NCBI GenBank assembly: GCA_036745875.1
Contig: DAIOFH010000168.1
Location: forward strand, 1 to 6,636
Direction: 5' to 3'
Origin: DAIOFH01 sp036745875
GTDB taxonomy: Bacteria; Planctomycetota; SZUA-567
DNA: 6,636 nucleotides
Each line of letters opens with the position of its first letter. The stretch's first letter is position 1. This document shows, piece after piece, positions 5,130-6,636 of this stretch. Both the position numbers and the translations under genes were made by a program. The notes under the pieces were generated by a model that searched no databases, had not been told where the DNA came from, and was given only the letters and a program-made list of their open reading frames with translations.

Positions 5130-6539
5130 ATGAAGCATTTCAAACTGTTCATCAACAACCAATGGGTGGATGCCGAGGGCGGAAAGACCTTTGAAACAAG
5201 GAATCCCTGTACCGGCGAAACGATCGCCTCCCTCGCCTACGCCTCCGCAGCCGATACCAGGAAAGCCATAGAAGCCGCGCACGCCGCGTTCAAGTCCGGT
5301 TGCTGGTCCGGGCTCGACAGGCTCGACCGCTCGGCGATCCTGCACCGCGTCGCCGATGTCCTGGAAAGGTGCCTTGAAGAATTCGCTAAGTGGGAAGCGA
5401 TGGACGTCGGCAAACCCATCCGCGAAACGCGCGGCATAGACATACCGCTTTCGATCCGCGCCTTCCGCTTCCACGCCGACGAAATCAAGGCATTGAAGGG
5501 GCAGGTCGTCGAAGTCCCCGGCAAGCACCTTTTTGATTATGTGACCTACGAACCCTACGGCGTCGTCGGTTCCATTGCCCCATGGAATTTCCCCCTTCAC
5601 CTGCTGACCCGCTCCATCGGCGCCGCCTTGGCCGCCGGGAACACCGTGGTCTGCAAGGCAGCCACCATCACTCCCGTCACCGCGCAGCTCCTTGGCGAAG
5701 TGTTCCTCGAAGCCGGCGTTCCGGCCGGCGTGTATAACGTCGTGTCCGGCTCCGGCGGCACGGTCGGCGAAGAGCTTCTCGCCAACGACCTTGTCTCCAT
5801 GGTCGCCCTCACCGGCAAGAGCGCCATGATCGCCTCGAAGAATTGCGATCTCAACGGTGCCGTCAATTCGGCCATTCTCGGCTTCTGCTACAACCAGGGC
5901 GAAGTCTGCGTCTCGACCTCCCGCCTCCTCCTTGCCGATGAAATATACGACAAGTTCATGGATTCGATGGTGGCCCGCCTCAAGCAAATGAAGATCGGCG
6001 ACTGTTTGGGCGAAGACACCCAGATGGGTTCCCTCGTCAGCGGAGACCATCGCGACTCGGTGCAGGGCTTTGTCGACCGCGCCGTCAAGGAAGGCGCGAC
6101 CGTCCGCCTCGGCGGCAAGCCCCTCACCGGCGGCATCTATGACAAGGGGTTCTACTATCCCCCGACGATCGTCGAAAATGTCGGCCGCGACATGGAAATC
6201 TTCCAGGAAGAGGTGTTTGGCCCCGTCCTCGCCGTGACCCGCTACAAGACGATGGAAGAGGCGGTGGAACTTGCCAACGCAACCCGCTTCGCCCTCGGCG
6301 CGTCCATCTTCTCGGAAAACCCCAGGGAACTCTACTGGACGGCGGAGCGGCTCGACGCCGGCACCGTCTGGATGAACTGCGTCGCCAAATCCAATATCGA
6401 AACGCCCTTCGGCGGCAACCGCAACAGCGGCATCGGCCGTGAAGACGGCACCGAAGGTCTCTTGGAATATCTCCAGGTGAAAAACCACATCATGTACGTG
6501 GCGCCTGAGTATGATGATTTTTATGGGTTTAAGGGATAA
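5130..6539 (+). CDS. Aldehyde dehydrogenase (ALDH superfamily) lacking the ELGG catalytic segment
   Basis: This 469-residue protein is an ALDH of the betaine-aldehyde/general class, which would oxidise an aldehyde to its acid with NAD(P)+. Conserved parts are PWNFP (151-155, oxyanion N153), K176 of the cofactor site, NQGEVC with nucleophile C260, EEVFGP (360-365), and PFGGNRNSGIGRE near the C-terminus. Between VALTG (225-229) and KSAMIA (230-235), about 26 residues present in relatives such as human ALDH2 are missing. That stretch normally carries the STExG turn and LELGG with the general-base glutamate. The join is in frame at about 5814-5817. T179 stands where NAD-preferring relatives have a glutamate, which can favour NADP+. 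As sequenced, the enzyme is probably inactive or strongly altered; if the gap is an assembly error, a normal protein of about 495 residues results. It is the last gene of the operon. Confidence 0.88.
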   Translation: MKHFKLFINNQWVDAEGGKTFETRNPCTGETIASLAYASAADTRKAIEAAHAAFKSGCWSGLDRLDRSAILHRVADVLERCLEEFAKWEAMDVGKPIRETRGIDIPLSIRAFRFHADEIKALKGQVVEVPGKHLFDYVTYEPYGVVGSIAPWNFPLHLLTRSIGAALAAGNTVVCKAATITPVTAQLLGEVFLEAGVPAGVYNVVSGSGGTVGEELLANDLVSMVALTGKSAMIASKNCDLNGAVNSAILGFCYNQGEVCVSTSRLLLADEIYDKFMDSMVARLKQMKIGDCLGEDTQMGSLVSGDHRDSVQGFVDRAVKEGATVRLGGKPLTGGIYDKGFYYPPTIVENVGRDMEIFQEEVFGPVLAVTRYKTMEEAVELANATRFALGASIFSENPRELYWTAERLDAGTVWMNCVAKSNIETPFGGNRNSGIGREDGTEGLLEYLQVKNHIMYVAPEYDDFYGFKG

Positions 6540-6555
6540 TTTAGTTAATGAATAA

Positions 6556-6576
6556 TTGATAGTTGATAATTGATAA
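6556..6576. repeat. Tandem heptamer array (TTGATAR x3)
   Basis: Three head-to-tail units, TTGATAG, TTGATAA and TTGATAA, begin 17 nt after the aldehyde dehydrogenase stop and are followed by TGG. The preceding TTAGTTAATGAATAA is of similar composition. The array is AT-only apart from G at fixed positions, so it differs sharply from the coding sequence. Such arrays are often dispersed between genes; its function is unknown. Confidence 0.65.
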
Positions 6577-6600
6577 TGGCGGAAAATTCTCACGTTAAGG

Positions 6601-6621
6601 ACGCGCTCGCTCCGCTCGCGT
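6601..6621. repeat. GC-rich short inverted repeat downstream of the operon
   Basis: ACGCG (6601-6605) pairs with CGCGT (6617-6621) around an 11-nt loop that repeats GCTC. It is not followed by a T-run, so it is not a classical intrinsic terminator. The region 6606-6632 resembles 209-230 in the leader (11 of 14 identical bases, then TTCCC), suggesting a dispersed intergenic repeat cut by the window end. Confidence 0.4.
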
Positions 6622-6636
6622 TGAGGCTTCCCGTCA

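Noticed and set aside
5895..5912. Glu instead of Gln before the catalytic Cys (NQGEVC) as a possible defect in the aldehyde dehydrogenase
   Set aside because: NQGEVC occurs in established ALDH groups, such as AldB-like enzymes, so it is ordinary variation.
5103..6593. 496-codon open frame antisense to the aldehyde dehydrogenase
   Set aside because: It shadows a well-matched ALDH gene. Its N-terminus would be translated from the heptamer repeat, and no domain pattern is recognisable.
6540..6636. Terminator for the operon
   Set aside because: The only inverted repeat (6601-6621) lacks a T-run after it. Transcription may end beyond the window or by a factor-dependent route.

Overview
The window looks like one bacterial carbohydrate-catabolism operon with all genes on the + strand. 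In order they are: an SGLT-type sodium/sugar symporter; a two-subunit (split) transketolase; a zinc-dependent medium-chain polyol/sugar dehydrogenase; and an NAD(P)-type aldehyde dehydrogenase. The genes are GC-rich with many C/G third positions, use clear Shine-Dalgarno sites, and sit between AT-rich non-coding ends. SGLT-like symporters in sugar operons and this base composition would fit the PVC group (for example Lentisphaerota/Victivallales or Planctomycetota), often seen as metagenome-assembled genomes. That is a low-confidence impression, because no phylogenetic marker is present.

Layout: 1-336 is a non-coding leader with candidate sigma-70 promoters and short inverted repeats. 337-2163 is the symporter. 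After 57 nt come the transketolase N-terminal subunit (2221-3077, broken by a one-base frameshift near 2466-2477) and its C-terminal partner (3070-4041, overlapping by 8 nt). The dehydrogenase (4038-5117) overlaps the previous stop by ATGA, and the aldehyde dehydrogenase (5130-6539) follows after 12 nt. 6540-6636 holds a tandem heptamer array and a GC-rich inverted repeat, with no gene.

Working model (inference): the symporter imports a sugar or polyol, the zinc enzyme oxidises a hydroxyl to a ketone, the transketolase moves a two-carbon ketol unit and leaves a shortened aldehyde, and the aldehyde dehydrogenase oxidises that aldehyde to an acid. No kinase, isomerase or glycosidase is visible, so the substrate cannot be named.

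The two most notable observations are lesions. First, the aldehyde dehydrogenase lacks about 26 residues that would carry the ELGG motif with the catalytic general-base glutamate, in a clean in-frame deletion. Second, the transketolase N-subunit is frameshifted although both halves remain well conserved. Either the operon is starting to decay, or the assembly has errors at these two points.
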